Shown one piece after another: positions 49,187-57,523 of a DNA stretch of 64,000 nt (positions are counted from its first letter, which is position 1; every line of letters begins with the position of its first letter). Source of the DNA: JBBSDP01 sp038240605 (GTDB lineage Bacteria; Planctomycetota; Phycisphaerae; Tepidisphaerales; Tepidisphaeraceae); NCBI GenBank assembly GCA_038240605.1, contig JBBSDP010000005.1, forward strand, positions 1 through 64,000, read 5' to 3'. Both the position numbers and the translations under genes were made by a program. The notes beneath the pieces are model-generated. The model was not told the DNA's origin and searched no databases. It saw nothing but the letters and a program-made list of their open reading frames with translations.

Positions 49187-50077
49187 CTTGCGTGAGGCTC
49201 GAACCGGCGCCCCCTGCAATCCGCGCGCGAACGCTGCCAGCTCGGTCATCGTCTCCAGCAAGTAAAGGTTTCCGGCCGACCGAATGTCCAGCGCCTCCAC
49301 GCCGCTGCCGCCGACCACGAGGTTGATGCCCGTGGTCTGAAGTTGTTCGGCCAGCTCATGGATCTTCGTCGGCAGCTTCGTCCGATCAGACACTGCCTTT
49401 ACCGACAACCAGACGACTTGCGCCTGATGTTCACTGGCGGCCGCGGCAATCAGGTGCAAGGGCGTGTCGGGTCCGAAATTGATATCGCGATATCCCGATT
49501 CGGCGAGCACCGTGCCGGCCATCATCGACGGGAGCAGGTAGGGATCCCCTTCGGCCGCTCCGCCCAGCGCCACAGGCGCATCCTTCGCCGGCTCCCCCAT
49601 CATCTGCCTCAGCAGCCCTAGAGCATGGAGGCACGTGTCCATCGCGCGATGCTCGATCAGTATTCCCCGCGGATCCTCGAGCCAGAGTTCCCCAATCTGC
49701 TGTAGCGCGTCTTGCATGGCCCCATCACAGATGGCTGGCACGCTCATCCCATTAAGGAACAGCGCGGTCACACATCCCCTGGCGGCCGCTGTGTCCCCAA
49801 CCCGAAGCGTTTCGAAAAGCTGCCGCTCCAGCCAGCGATTGCCGAGCGTCTTTCCTTCCGGCGTTGCTGGCAGCGCCGGCAGTCCGAGCACCTCGGGCCG
49901 AACAACCGTTGTGCCCGTGGTTCGGACGAACCGAATCGCATCCGACAGCGCGATGCGGCGATGGCCGCCGGCGGTGCGCGTGGTGCGAATCAACCCGCTG
50001 TTGGTCCAGCGGCGCATCGAGCTTTCGCTAGCTCCGATCGCTTCGGCCAGATCCTTGGATGTCAGCAATTTCTTCAT
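49163..50077 (-). CDS. MerR-type regulator with B12-binding-like domains (CarH/LitR family)
   Basis: A 304-residue regulator related to the light sensors CarH and LitR. Residues 1-55 form a MerR winged helix (LTSKDLAEAIGASESSMRRW, then TAGGHRRI). Residues 78-165 match the four-helix B12-binding part, with the diagnostic W-x9-EH motif: Trp132, Glu142, His143. The Rossmann part follows, but the cobalt-binding DxHxxG is replaced by DPYLLP (Asp178, Tyr180, Pro183), so the lower axial histidine is missing. Its 3' end overlaps the 3' end of the kinase gene by 24 bases. It is divergent from the DUF378 and fasciclin genes, its likely targets. Confidence 0.85.
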
Positions 50078-50092
50078 TTCACTCCGAGCGAT

Positions 50093-50241
50093 TTGGATGA
50101 ATTATACAAACGATTTCAGAAAAGTCGAGTGATCGTATGTGCCTCAATTTCTTTGCATTGCGTCGAAAATTTGAATATTCTCCAACCCTGGCTTTTGACT
50201 CTGCGCTGGGCGTGCCTACACTATTGGATGAATTGGATGAA
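50093..50241. promoter_or_regulatory. Divergent control region with three TTGGATGAA repeats
   Basis: TTGGATGAA occurs at 50093-50101, 50224-50232 and 50233-50241, all in one orientation, the last two in direct tandem. A promoter TTGACT (50195-50200), 16 bases, TACACT (50217-50222) reads toward the DUF378 gene, and the tandem repeats begin right after its -10. ATTATACAAA follows the first repeat close to the regulator's own start. This layout suits operator sites for the MerR/CarH-like regulator. Confidence 0.6.
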
Positions 50242-50389
50242 TTTTGTTATAGGTTCCTCCGAGCCGGCATGAGGCCATATCTCATCGCCTCGGTTCCGCT
50301 CGCTGGTTTCTGTAGAGTCCATCCGCTCATGACGGCCGCCGGTGTGTTGCGGGCGACCCACCTTCTTACCCTCCAATCAGGAGAGTGCC

Positions 50390-50602
50390 ATGAAGAAGCT
50401 CGATGTTCTTGCCGCGGTCCTCGTCGTCGTTGGCGCCCTTAACTGGGGCCTTGTCGGCACCGTGCATTTCAACCTGGTCGCCGCTCTCTTCGGAAACACG
50501 GTTCTCAGCTCAATGGTCTACGCACTCGTCGGCGCCGCCGGCGTTTACCAGGTGTTCCAGTGGAGCGCGATCCAGCGCCGCTGGCAGACTGTCCGCGCCT
50601 GA
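50390..50602 (+). CDS. DUF378-family small membrane protein
   Basis: A 70-residue protein with two transmembrane helices and the DUF378 signature LNWGLVG (residues 17-23). It begins MKKLDVLAAVLVVVGALNWG, with AGGAGAG upstream of the ATG. Its function is unknown. It lies downstream of the promoter and repeats of the CarH-like regulator and 135 bases before a fasciclin lipoprotein gene. It may be a light- or stress-induced envelope gene, but that is inferred from context. Confidence 0.88.
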   Translation: MKKLDVLAAVLVVVGALNWGLVGTVHFNLVAALFGNTVLSSMVYALVGAAGVYQVFQWSAIQRRWQTVRA

Positions 50603-50737
50603 TCGGCCGGGAACGCGCGTCTCACACTCTAAAAAGGAAAGCAGAAGGCTTCGTGCTGACCGTCTTAACTGCCGCGTGGCCGTCGAGCGGAAAACCGTCG
50701 TCCTTCCCATTCGGTCGAAAGACCAGAAGGAATCGTT

Positions 50738-51280
50738 ATGAAGTTCGCCAAACGTCTGCTCACTCTGTCATTGCTTGGCCTGGGGACCGTCTCCGGCCTC
50801 GCCTGTTCGAATGGCCAGGAGTCGGCCTCCAGCACCGCCGGTCCGATGGCCGCTGACGCTTCCGTTGCCGGAAAGATGGACATTGTGGACACCGCCGTCG
50901 CGGCCGGCCAGTTTAAGACGCTCGCCACCGCGCTGAAGGCGGCGGGTCTGATTGACACGCTCAAAGGACCAGGCCCGTTCACCGTCTTCGCGCCCACCGA
51001 CGCTGCCTTTGCCAAGCTTCCCGAGGGCACCGTCGCCGAACTGCTCAAGCCGGAAAATAAGGAAAAGCTGACGGCGATCCTCACCTACCACGTTGTGGCC
51101 GGCAACCACATGGCCAAGGATGTGATGGACATGTCCAAAGCCAAGACCGTCAACGGCAAGGATCTCTCGCTGAAGCTCGTCGATGGAAAAGTGATGGTCG
51201 ACAACGCCACGGTCACCAAGGCCGACATCCAAGCCTCGAACGGTGTCATCCACGTCATCGATACCGTCCTCATGCCTTAA
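50738..51280 (+). CDS. Fasciclin (FAS1) domain lipoprotein
   Basis: A 180-residue lipoprotein with signal and lipobox LAC (Cys23). One complete FAS1 adhesion domain fills residues 45-180: the first conserved block is GPFTVFAPTDAAFAKLPEGT and the second is YHVVAGNHM, ending VIHVIDTVLMP. FAS1 proteins act in adhesion or in the cell envelope. Fasciclin genes are known members of LitR/CarH light-response regulons in some bacteria, which fits the divergent regulator. A GC-rich hairpin follows the stop. Confidence 0.93.
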   Translation: MKFAKRLLTLSLLGLGTVSGLACSNGQESASSTAGPMAADASVAGKMDIVDTAVAAGQFKTLATALKAAGLIDTLKGPGPFTVFAPTDAAFAKLPEGTVAELLKPENKEKLTAILTYHVVAGNHMAKDVMDMSKAKTVNGKDLSLKLVDGKVMVDNATVTKADIQASNGVIHVIDTVLMP

Positions 51281-51302
51281 GCGTATCGAATAATTCAAGA
51301 GC

Positions 51303-51336
51303 AGGACCGGACGCCGAAAAGGCGGCGCCCGGTCCT
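51303..51336 (+). terminator. Hairpin after the fasciclin gene
   Basis: AGGACCGG-A-CGCCG pairs with GGCGG-CG-CCCGGTCCT around an AAAA loop. No clear T-run follows. It lies 22 bases after the stop codon. Confidence 0.65.
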
Positions 51337-51390
51337 CTATCAATAGGCTTCGCACCTTCAGATCACCCGTTCATACGCAGGGCGCCAACG

Positions 51391-51414
51391 AAAAAACCCG
51401 TCTTTCGACGGGTT
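51391..51414 (-). terminator. Rho-independent terminator of tRNA-Leu
   Basis: On the minus strand AACCCGTC, a GAAA loop and GACGGGTT are followed by TTTT. It lies directly downstream of the tRNA gene. Confidence 0.9.
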
Positions 51415-51418
51415 GAAT

Positions 51419-51499
51419 GCCCAGGACAGGATTTGAACCTGCACGCCTTGCGGCGCTACCACCTCAAAGTAGTGCGTCTGCCAATTCCGCCACCTGGGC
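51419..51499 (-). tRNA. tRNA-Leu (anticodon GAG)
   Basis: An 81-nt class II tRNA without an encoded CCA. The acceptor stem is GCCCAGG/CCTGGGC with discriminator A. The anticodon stem CTACT/GGTAG holds the loop TTGAGGT, giving anticodon GAG (reads CUC and CUU). A long variable arm (GCGCCGCAAGGCGT) confirms a Leu-type tRNA. The T arm is intact (CAGGTTCAAATCCTG). Confidence 0.95.
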
Positions 51500-51575
51500 G
51501 AGGCGAGGGAGATTATAGATGATCACGCAATTCTGTCGAGACGTGGGTGCGGTCGGTGTGTCCGGCGGGCTGGTC

Positions 51576-51938
51576 TCACTCGCCGCCGACGGCCAAGTCC
51601 AGATCGACGCGACCGTCAAGCACGGGAGCGGGATCAACCGAGGCGGCGCCGCTGATCTGGAGGTAGATGTCGGGATGTTCGGTGCGAAGTTGCTGAAGGG
51701 TCGCGTCGGCCACCAACAAATGGCCCGAATGGGTGCGGGCACTGTAGAGCGGACCGGCGGGCCCGGCGCTGATCGTAATCACCTCGTCGCGGCCGACCAG
51801 ATCCACGATCTTGACGGCGGGGGCCCCCGAAACCTTCGCCGCCGCAGGTTCGGCGGAAGGATGTGAAGCCGGTGGGGCGGTGCAGCCGCCGAAGAGGGCG
51901 GCGGCCATCATCACCGTTGTTAGTTTGATTCGGCTCAT
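51576..51938 (-). CDS. Small lipoprotein of unknown function
   Basis: A 120-residue lipoprotein with the lipobox FGGC (Cys19). The mature part has an alanine/proline-rich linker and a compact domain (VKIVDLVGRDEVITISAGPA, then LVADATLQQLRTEHPDIYLQ). No family is recognised. It lies upstream of the tRNA-Leu gene on the same strand and divergent from the calpain-like protease. Confidence 0.7.
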   Translation of the reverse strand: MSRIKLTTVMMAAALFGGCTAPPASHPSAEPAAAKVSGAPAVKIVDLVGRDEVITISAGPAGPLYSARTHSGHLLVADATLQQLRTEHPDIYLQISGAASVDPAPVLDGRVDLDLAVGGE

Positions 51939-52359
51939 CAGCGCTTTCCGTCTTCCCTATCGGCGATCCGTCGAATCGCGATGAACCTGATCCCTATCGA
52001 AACGTCCGCGAATCACGCAATCCTGGTGTTCTGAACGTAGCATTCCCGGCAAAATCCGCACAGCCGGCAGGAATGCGGTTCCTTCCAATAATCCTGCGAG
52101 AATTCCCGCAAAATCAGAGCTTCTCCGCGTTCGTCACGGTGTCATTTCAGAGCCGCGACCGTGAGGGAGCGGTATTCGCAATCCCGCAAACACCCTCACG
52201 GTCGCGGCTCTGAACGGTTTGACCCTCTTTTGTTGCGTCACGTAGTGACCCTACGATAAAGAATCCCTTCGGCATTTGACGCGCTTTGAAATGTATTTGA
52301 TCTCCTTCTTGTCCGGCGGGTTGCCAGACCCAACGGGCAGGGAACAAGGAGCGGAGATC
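51939..52359. other. 421-bp non-coding gap
   Basis: Contains a long perfect inverted repeat (52146-52214, listed separately) and, upstream of it, short repeats of GCGAGAATTCCCGCAAAATC type. The promoters of the divergent lipoprotein and protease genes must lie here; TTTGACGCGCTTTG near 52275 is a possible -35 region. No gene is seen. Confidence 0.6.
52146..52214. repeat. Perfect 22-bp inverted repeat with TTCAGAGCCGCGACCGTGAG-type arms
   Basis: Positions 52146-52167 and 52193-52214 are perfect reverse complements over 22 bases with a 25-base spacer. The spacer contains AGCGGTATTCGCAATCCCGC, itself partly self-complementary. It lies in the gap upstream of the calpain-like protease. Confidence 0.9.
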
Positions 52360-53775
52360 ATGATGCGTTTCAACCGTAATTCGTCGCAGAGCACCTCGTC
52401 AGTCCGCAGCGCCGCCCATGCAGTGGTGGAGAAGCTGGAAGACCGCCGGCTCATGTCCGCCGCGGTTCCACTCGCGGTGACGCCGGTCGCGACGTGGGGT
52501 GGGACGCAGCTACAGATCCAGGGTACCGCTGGAAACGACAAGATCACCGTCACGCAGACCGCCGGCGGGCTGGTCGTCGCCAACACCGGCTGGACCTCCA
52601 CCTGGACGGGCAATTATCAGAGCATCGTGATTCGCACCGGCAGCGGCAACGACTCGGCCATCGTGGACGCTTCGGTCCACATCGACGCGAAGATCTTCGC
52701 CGGCAACGGCAACGACACGCTCCAGGCCGGCTCCGGCAACGACACGCTCTACGCCGGCACCGGCAAGGACACGCTGATCGCCGGTAGCGGCAATGACACG
52801 CTCGTCAGCCTCGGCGGCACGACGGTCTCGATATATGGCGGCACCGGCAAGGACAGCTTCTGGGTCGACAACAGCACCACGCAAAAGATCTTCAACGTTC
52901 GCGCCGATGAAAACGCCTACGGCGCGGTCCATCGCGTGACCAGCTATCTGGGCACGACGACGACCGCCCCCGCCAAGACGGCGAAGGCGGCCAGGCAGGC
53001 GAAGTCGAAAGTGTCCGCCGTCCCGGCGACCCTTCCTCAACCGGCGGTGACCACTTCGGGCATCACCTACCAGAACTTTTCCGATCATCCGCTCTATGCC
53101 GCCACGGGTCCCTCGCCCGATGACGTGAAGCAGGGCCAGACCGGCGACTGCTACTTCCTGGCCGTCCTCTCCGACATCGCCCGCACCGACCCGATGAAGA
53201 TTCGCCAGAGCATGCTGGACCTGGGCGACGGCACGTACCTTGTCGGAATGAACCACAGCGGGCAGACCGTTTACGTTCACGTGGACGCGAGTCTCCCCAC
53301 CCTCTGGGCCAACCAGCCCGCCTACGCCGACTTTGGGGCGAACGGCTCGACGTGGGTCGCGATCATGGAGAAGGCCTGGACGTACGTCCGGGGCGGCGCC
53401 CCCAGCTACGCCGGCATCAGCAGCGGCTGGCTGGACCAGTCGTTCCAGGCGTTCGGGGCTCAGCCCAGTGACCTTTACACCGCCACCAGCGGCACCGCGC
53501 TGCTCACCGCGATCCAGTCCCAGCTCAACGCGGGTAAGGCCGTGACCTACGCGACGACGACCCCGGTCGCCGGCGCTCCGCTGATCGGCGGACATGCTTA
53601 CTCGGTAGTCAGTGTCACGACCGACGCGAACGGCGTCCCGACCGCCCTCGTCCTCCGCAACCCGTGGGGCATCGACGGCGCCGGCCATGATGCGAACACC
53701 AACGACGGCTATGTCACGATCACCGCCACCCAGGCGATCGGCAGCATGATCGGTGTCGTCAGCGCGAACGTGTAA
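52360..53775 (+). CDS. Calpain-like (C2 family) cysteine protease with RTX-like repeats and surface motif
   Basis: About 471 residues from the ATG at 52360 (AAGGAG upstream). The N terminus lacks a classical signal but carries VVEKLEDRRLMSAA (residues 26-39), the LExR-x-L-type motif found on secreted planctomycete proteins. A beta region follows with calcium-binding-like nonapeptides (GNGNDTLQAG, GSGNDTLYAG, GTGKDTLIAG; about 108-150). The C-terminal domain is a calpain protease with Cys264 in GQTGDCYFLAVL, His412 in GGHAYSVV and Asn434 in LRNPWG. All three catalytic residues are present. It is probably a calcium-dependent extracellular protease. Starts at 52276 and 52363 are possible. Confidence 0.9.
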   Translation: MMRFNRNSSQSTSSVRSAAHAVVEKLEDRRLMSAAVPLAVTPVATWGGTQLQIQGTAGNDKITVTQTAGGLVVANTGWTSTWTGNYQSIVIRTGSGNDSAIVDASVHIDAKIFAGNGNDTLQAGSGNDTLYAGTGKDTLIAGSGNDTLVSLGGTTVSIYGGTGKDSFWVDNSTTQKIFNVRADENAYGAVHRVTSYLGTTTTAPAKTAKAARQAKSKVSAVPATLPQPAVTTSGITYQNFSDHPLYAATGPSPDDVKQGQTGDCYFLAVLSDIARTDPMKIRQSMLDLGDGTYLVGMNHSGQTVYVHVDASLPTLWANQPAYADFGANGSTWVAIMEKAWTYVRGGAPSYAGISSGWLDQSFQAFGAQPSDLYTATSGTALLTAIQSQLNAGKAVTYATTTPVAGAPLIGGHAYSVVSVTTDANGVPTALVLRNPWGIDGAGHDANTNDGYVTITATQAIGSMIGVVSANV

Positions 53776-53809
53776 AAACGCCCGCGGTCAGTCGATCTGA
53801 AGCACCCGA

Positions 53810-53855
53810 GGGAAATTTCCAGCATCGCGCGAGCCGCGCGTTCTGGAATTTTCCC
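53810..53855. terminator. Bidirectional hairpin between the protease gene and prpC
   Basis: GGGAAATTTCCAG (53810-53822) pairs with CTGGAATTTTCCC (53843-53855) with one mismatch. It lies between two convergent stop codons and is AT-rich at its base. Confidence 0.6.
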
Positions 53856-53870
53856 TTTGTGCCTTGGGAG

Positions 53871-55025
53871 CTACTGGGATCTTGTCGCTTCGGCCCTGAA
53901 CGCCGCTGCCTCCAATTTCCGCGGCGCGGGGCCGGTGTAGAGGGAGCGCGGTCGGATGATGCGGTTGTGGTCGAGCTGCTCGATCACGTGGGCGCACCAC
54001 CCGGCGGCGCGCGACATCGCGAAGATCGGCGTGTTCAGCTCCGGCGGGATACCCATCATGAGCAGGACGGGGGCGGCGTACAGGTCGACGTTGGCGTATA
54101 ACCCCTTCTCCCGCAGCATCACCGCCTCGAGCGCCTCGCAGATCTCCACCCATTTGCCCTGGCCGGTCTGCCGGCCGAGCTGCCGTCCGAGCTCGCGCAT
54201 CACCGGCACGCGCGAGTCGCCGCTGCGGTAGATGCGGTGGCCGAAGCCCATCACCTTTTCCTTTGCCGCCAGCTTCTGCTTCGCCCACGCCTCGGCACGG
54301 TCTGGGGAACCGATCTCGCGCAACACGTTCATCGCCTGCTCGTTGGCCCCGCCGTGCAGCGGGCCCTTGAGCGTGCCGATGGCCGACGTGACCGCGGAGT
54401 AGAGGTCCGACAGCGTGGACGCCGTCACTCGCGCCGCGAACGTCGATGCGTTGAAATCGTGCTCCGCGTAGAGCACGAGGATCGTGTTGAACGCGGAAGT
54501 CATCGTCGTGTCCGGCGCCGCGCCGCCCAGATTGCGCAGGAAGCGGGCGGCGTAGGTCAGCGAGTCACCCGGCGCGAGCGGCTTCTTTCCGCGCGCGAGG
54601 CACCAGCCGGTCGAGACGAGCGTCGGGATGCGGGCGATGATTCGCATGGCCCGACGCAGGTTCGCGGCATGAGAGGCATCCGCGGGTTCGGGATCGAATA
54701 AGCCGAGCATCGAGACGCCGGTGCGGAGCAGGTCGATCGGCGCTGCCTCCGGCGGCATGAGGCGCAGCGCGGCGATGACGGGCTCGGGCAGGCGATTGTC
54801 CCTGACAAGTTGTTCGTGGACCTGTTCGTACTGGGCGGTCGTCGGCAACTCGCCATATAGGAGGAGCCACACCACGTCCTCGAAACTGGCGCGAACGGCC
54901 AACTCGTGAATGTCATAGCCGCGATAGAGCAGCCCCGCGTTGGCATCGACCGCGCAGATCGCCGATTCACCGGCGATCACGCCTTCCAGGCCGGGGCTGT
55001 AGGCGGGCTTGTCCTCGTTGCTCAT
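53871..55025 (-). CDS. prpC: 2-methylcitrate synthase / citrate synthase-family enzyme
   Basis: Condenses propionyl-CoA with oxaloacetate to methylcitrate. 384 residues, the usual length of prokaryotic short-form citrate synthases. Catalytic residues: His in LKGPLHGGANEQAM, His in GFGHRIYRSGDSR, and an Asp in YANVDLYAAPVLLMMGIP. The sequence begins with YSPGLEGVIAGESAI and contains YRGYDIHELA. The assignment to methylcitrate synthase rests on the adjoining prpB and prpD genes; sequence alone cannot exclude citrate as the main product. It starts 21 bases after prpB. Confidence 0.88.
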   Translation of the reverse strand: MSNEDKPAYSPGLEGVIAGESAICAVDANAGLLYRGYDIHELAVRASFEDVVWLLLYGELPTTAQYEQVHEQLVRDNRLPEPVIAALRLMPPEAAPIDLLRTGVSMLGLFDPEPADASHAANLRRAMRIIARIPTLVSTGWCLARGKKPLAPGDSLTYAARFLRNLGGAAPDTTMTSAFNTILVLYAEHDFNASTFAARVTASTLSDLYSAVTSAIGTLKGPLHGGANEQAMNVLREIGSPDRAEAWAKQKLAAKEKVMGFGHRIYRSGDSRVPVMRELGRQLGRQTGQGKWVEICEALEAVMLREKGLYANVDLYAAPVLLMMGIPPELNTPIFAMSRAAGWCAHVIEQLDHNRIIRPRSLYTGPAPRKLEAAAFRAEATRSQ

Positions 55026-55046
55026 GAATGTGCATCTCCACAGGAA

Positions 55047-55919
55047 TTAGCGCGAATCCGGCCAGTGCCATTCCTCGGCCGCCGGGTCATAGTCCAGCAG
55101 TTCGTAGAGCTTCTCGCGCGTTTGCATGCGATCCAACCACGGCTTCTGGGTTCCGTTGCGTTTCAGATCGCCGAGGCACTCCTCGACGGCGTTCATCGCA
55201 ACGCGGAATGCGGTCTGCGGGAATATCACCATGCGGTACCCCATGGACGCCAGCCGCTTCGCAGAGAGCAGCGGGCTGCGCCCGAATTCGGTCATGTTGG
55301 CCAGCAGCGGCGCGTGGCGCACCTGCACGGCGAACTCGCGGAATTCCTCCGCGTTCTCCAGCGCCTCGGGAAAAACGCCGTCCGCGCCGGCCTCGATGTA
55401 GGCGCGGGCGCGTCTGACCGCGGCGTCGAACCCTTCCACATCGCGGGCATCGGTGCGGGCGATGATCAGAAAATCCTTGTCGCGCCGCCCGGCGACCGCC
55501 GCCCGGATCCGTCCGGCCGCTTCCTCGACGGAGACGAGCGTCTTGCCGGCCACATGTCCGCATCGCTTGGGGAAGGTCTGGTCTTCCAAATGGAGGCCCG
55601 CCACGCCCGCGCGCTCGAAGGCGCGAACGGCCCGCCCGACATGCTGCGGACCGCCGAAACCGGTGTCCGCGTCGAGTACGGTCGGAATGCGCACCGACTG
55701 AGCGATGTATCCTGCGAGCTGCGCGACTTCGCTCAGGTCCAGCAACCCGATATCCGGAACGCCCGCCGTAGCGTTGGCCAGGCCGGCTCCGCTGATGTAA
55801 CAGACCGAGAACCCCGCCCGCTCGACCAGCCGTGCCGCGCCTGCGTTGAACGCGCCGGGCATCATCACGCATCCCTTGGAAAGCAATTGCCGCAGGATCA
55901 GCGTCTTTCGCGATGCCAT
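55047..55919 (-). CDS. prpB: 2-methylisocitrate lyase PrpB
   Basis: Splits methylisocitrate into pyruvate and succinate. 290 residues of the isocitrate lyase/PEP mutase superfamily. Substrate and metal motifs are ADTGFGGPQHVGRAV and LEDQTFPKRCGH, the latter with the KRCGH loop that marks methylisocitrate and isocitrate lyases. The first helix carries PGAFNAGAARLVERAGF. The ATG at 55919 is preferred; a start at 55937 would add six residues. It sits between prpD and prpC on the same strand. Confidence 0.92.
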   Translation of the reverse strand: MASRKTLILRQLLSKGCVMMPGAFNAGAARLVERAGFSVCYISGAGLANATAGVPDIGLLDLSEVAQLAGYIAQSVRIPTVLDADTGFGGPQHVGRAVRAFERAGVAGLHLEDQTFPKRCGHVAGKTLVSVEEAAGRIRAAVAGRRDKDFLIIARTDARDVEGFDAAVRRARAYIEAGADGVFPEALENAEEFREFAVQVRHAPLLANMTEFGRSPLLSAKRLASMGYRMVIFPQTAFRVAMNAVEECLGDLKRNGTQKPWLDRMQTREKLYELLDYDPAAEEWHWPDSR

Positions 55920-55937
55920 GACTCCATCATAACTCAA

Positions 55938-56110
55938 ATCAGGTTCACCACGGAGGCCCAGAGATTACAGAGAAGAGAAAACCCTGATTCACCGCAGAGA
56001 CGCCGAGAAAGCGAGGATACAGGATAGAAGATAGAGGATCACCCGTCGCACGCTTACACGTCGCACGCTTACCATCCTCAAAACTCGATCTTCAATCCTC
56101 TTTCCTGTGT
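55938..56110. repeat. Gap between prpD and prpB with repeat units
   Basis: Contains CACCGCAGAGACGCCGAG, related to the repeat at about 12195, and a tandem GTCGCACGCTTAC (about 56045-56070). No gene is seen. The gap separates prpD from prpB by about 190 bases, so internal processing or a second promoter is possible. Confidence 0.55.
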
Positions 56111-57493
56111 TTAGGTGGACAGAGAAACCAGGGACGGGAGCGAGGCGCAGTCTTGGAATTGGTCGAGGTTCCAGACGTAGGCCGTCAGCGCTTCGGCACG
56201 GCCGTGGCCGAGGAGGGGGTCGGCGAGCGCGTGGAATTTTTGCAGGATCTGCTCGTCGCTCATGCGGTTTCGGGCGTGGCCGCAGGGGTGATCGACGCGC
56301 TCGCTGAGCCGGCGTCCATCCTTCATCGTCAGGGCGATGATGTTGCCGACGGCGCCGGGATACAGGTCGCTCAACTCGCGGTGTCGAGCGACCTTCACGC
56401 GCGCGACCAGGGCGAGCAGGGACTCGTCGGCGATCCGAGCCGGTGAGAACTGCCGCGGCGTCATCTCCCCGTCGGTCAGTGCGGCTGCGACGATGTAGGG
56501 AAGGCTGTGGTCGGCCGTCTCGCGATGCGTCGGCCGCCACTTCGCCGGGTCACTGCCGATGATGTCGACGGCGGCGTCGTGGCTCTCGACCAGTACCGAA
56601 TCGATCTCGCTGACGGCGCCGCCGATCTTCGCCCGAAGCTTCAGGCTCGCTTCGACGGCGCTTTGCGCGTGGTATTCCACCGGCCAGCATTTGATGCTGG
56701 TGTTCAGGATCATCGGTTCGTCGTCCGTCTTTGGCTCGGCGGCGAACGGGCCCTCGACGGGGAGCGGGCCGCTCACCAGGCGGATGAAGCCGCGGTCCCC
56801 CTCGAAGATGGGTGACGGGCCGGTCATTCCCTGTCGCGCGAGCATCGCGGCAAAGACGCCGTGGCGGGCGGAGTTGGCGAATGCACACCCTTTCCAGTGC
56901 GAAAGTTCTCCCACGCGTGTCTGGCGCAGCGCGGCGCTGGCGACGCCGGCAATGCCCAGCGCGTGCCGCGTCTGTTCCGCATCAAGCTTCATCAGGCGAG
57001 AGGCGGCGAGTGCAGTGGAGAACGCGCCGTAGGTGACGTGGTCCCACCCGATCGAGCGCAGGCTGGCGGCGTCGCAGAGCCGGCACTGCACATCGTACGC
57101 CAGCACGATTGCGGTGATCAGCTCGCGCCCGCTCGCCCCGACGGATTCGGCGACCGCCAGAGCGGCGGGAATGTTGTCGCTGGGATGAGCAGGCTCTTTC
57201 GAGAGGTAGGTGTCGTTGTAGTCGAGGTAACGGACCTGGCACCCGTTCGCGAACGCCGCCCAATCGAGCGATGTGGTAAAGGCGGTTCCCCAGATCATCG
57301 CGCCACGTTCGGATTGAATCGTGGCAGCCACACGCCGGGCCACCGCGCACGGCTCCGCGTCCCACCCGCCCAGTGCGCAGCCGAACGAATCGATGATCCG
57401 GCGTTTCACTTCGTGCACGACCGCCGGTGACAGGTCCTCAAACCGAAGTCGAAGCGCGTAGTCGGCCATCCGCCGGGCAAGCGTCTGAATCAT
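56111..57493 (-). CDS. prpD: MmgE/PrpD-family 2-methylcitrate dehydratase
   Basis: Dehydrates methylcitrate to methylaconitate. 460 residues. Family features: an N-terminal helical domain with RIIDSFGCALGG, the conserved YLDYNDTYLSKEPAHPSDN with Asp and His residues, LRQTRVGELSHWKGCAFANS, and in the lid domain IKCWPVEYHAQSA. It is first in the minus-strand set prpD-prpB-prpC. Only 30 bases separate its start from the divergent glycerol-3-phosphate dehydrogenase gene, so at least one promoter must lie inside the other gene. The identity is strong from both sequence and context. Confidence 0.93.
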   Translation of the reverse strand: MIQTLARRMADYALRLRFEDLSPAVVHEVKRRIIDSFGCALGGWDAEPCAVARRVAATIQSERGAMIWGTAFTTSLDWAAFANGCQVRYLDYNDTYLSKEPAHPSDNIPAALAVAESVGASGRELITAIVLAYDVQCRLCDAASLRSIGWDHVTYGAFSTALAASRLMKLDAEQTRHALGIAGVASAALRQTRVGELSHWKGCAFANSARHGVFAAMLARQGMTGPSPIFEGDRGFIRLVSGPLPVEGPFAAEPKTDDEPMILNTSIKCWPVEYHAQSAVEASLKLRAKIGGAVSEIDSVLVESHDAAVDIIGSDPAKWRPTHRETADHSLPYIVAAALTDGEMTPRQFSPARIADESLLALVARVKVARHRELSDLYPGAVGNIIALTMKDGRRLSERVDHPCGHARNRMSDEQILQKFHALADPLLGHGRAEALTAYVWNLDQFQDCASLPSLVSLST

Positions 57494-57523
57494 GACTCAA
57501 TCGTAGTATGATCACCCGACGGA

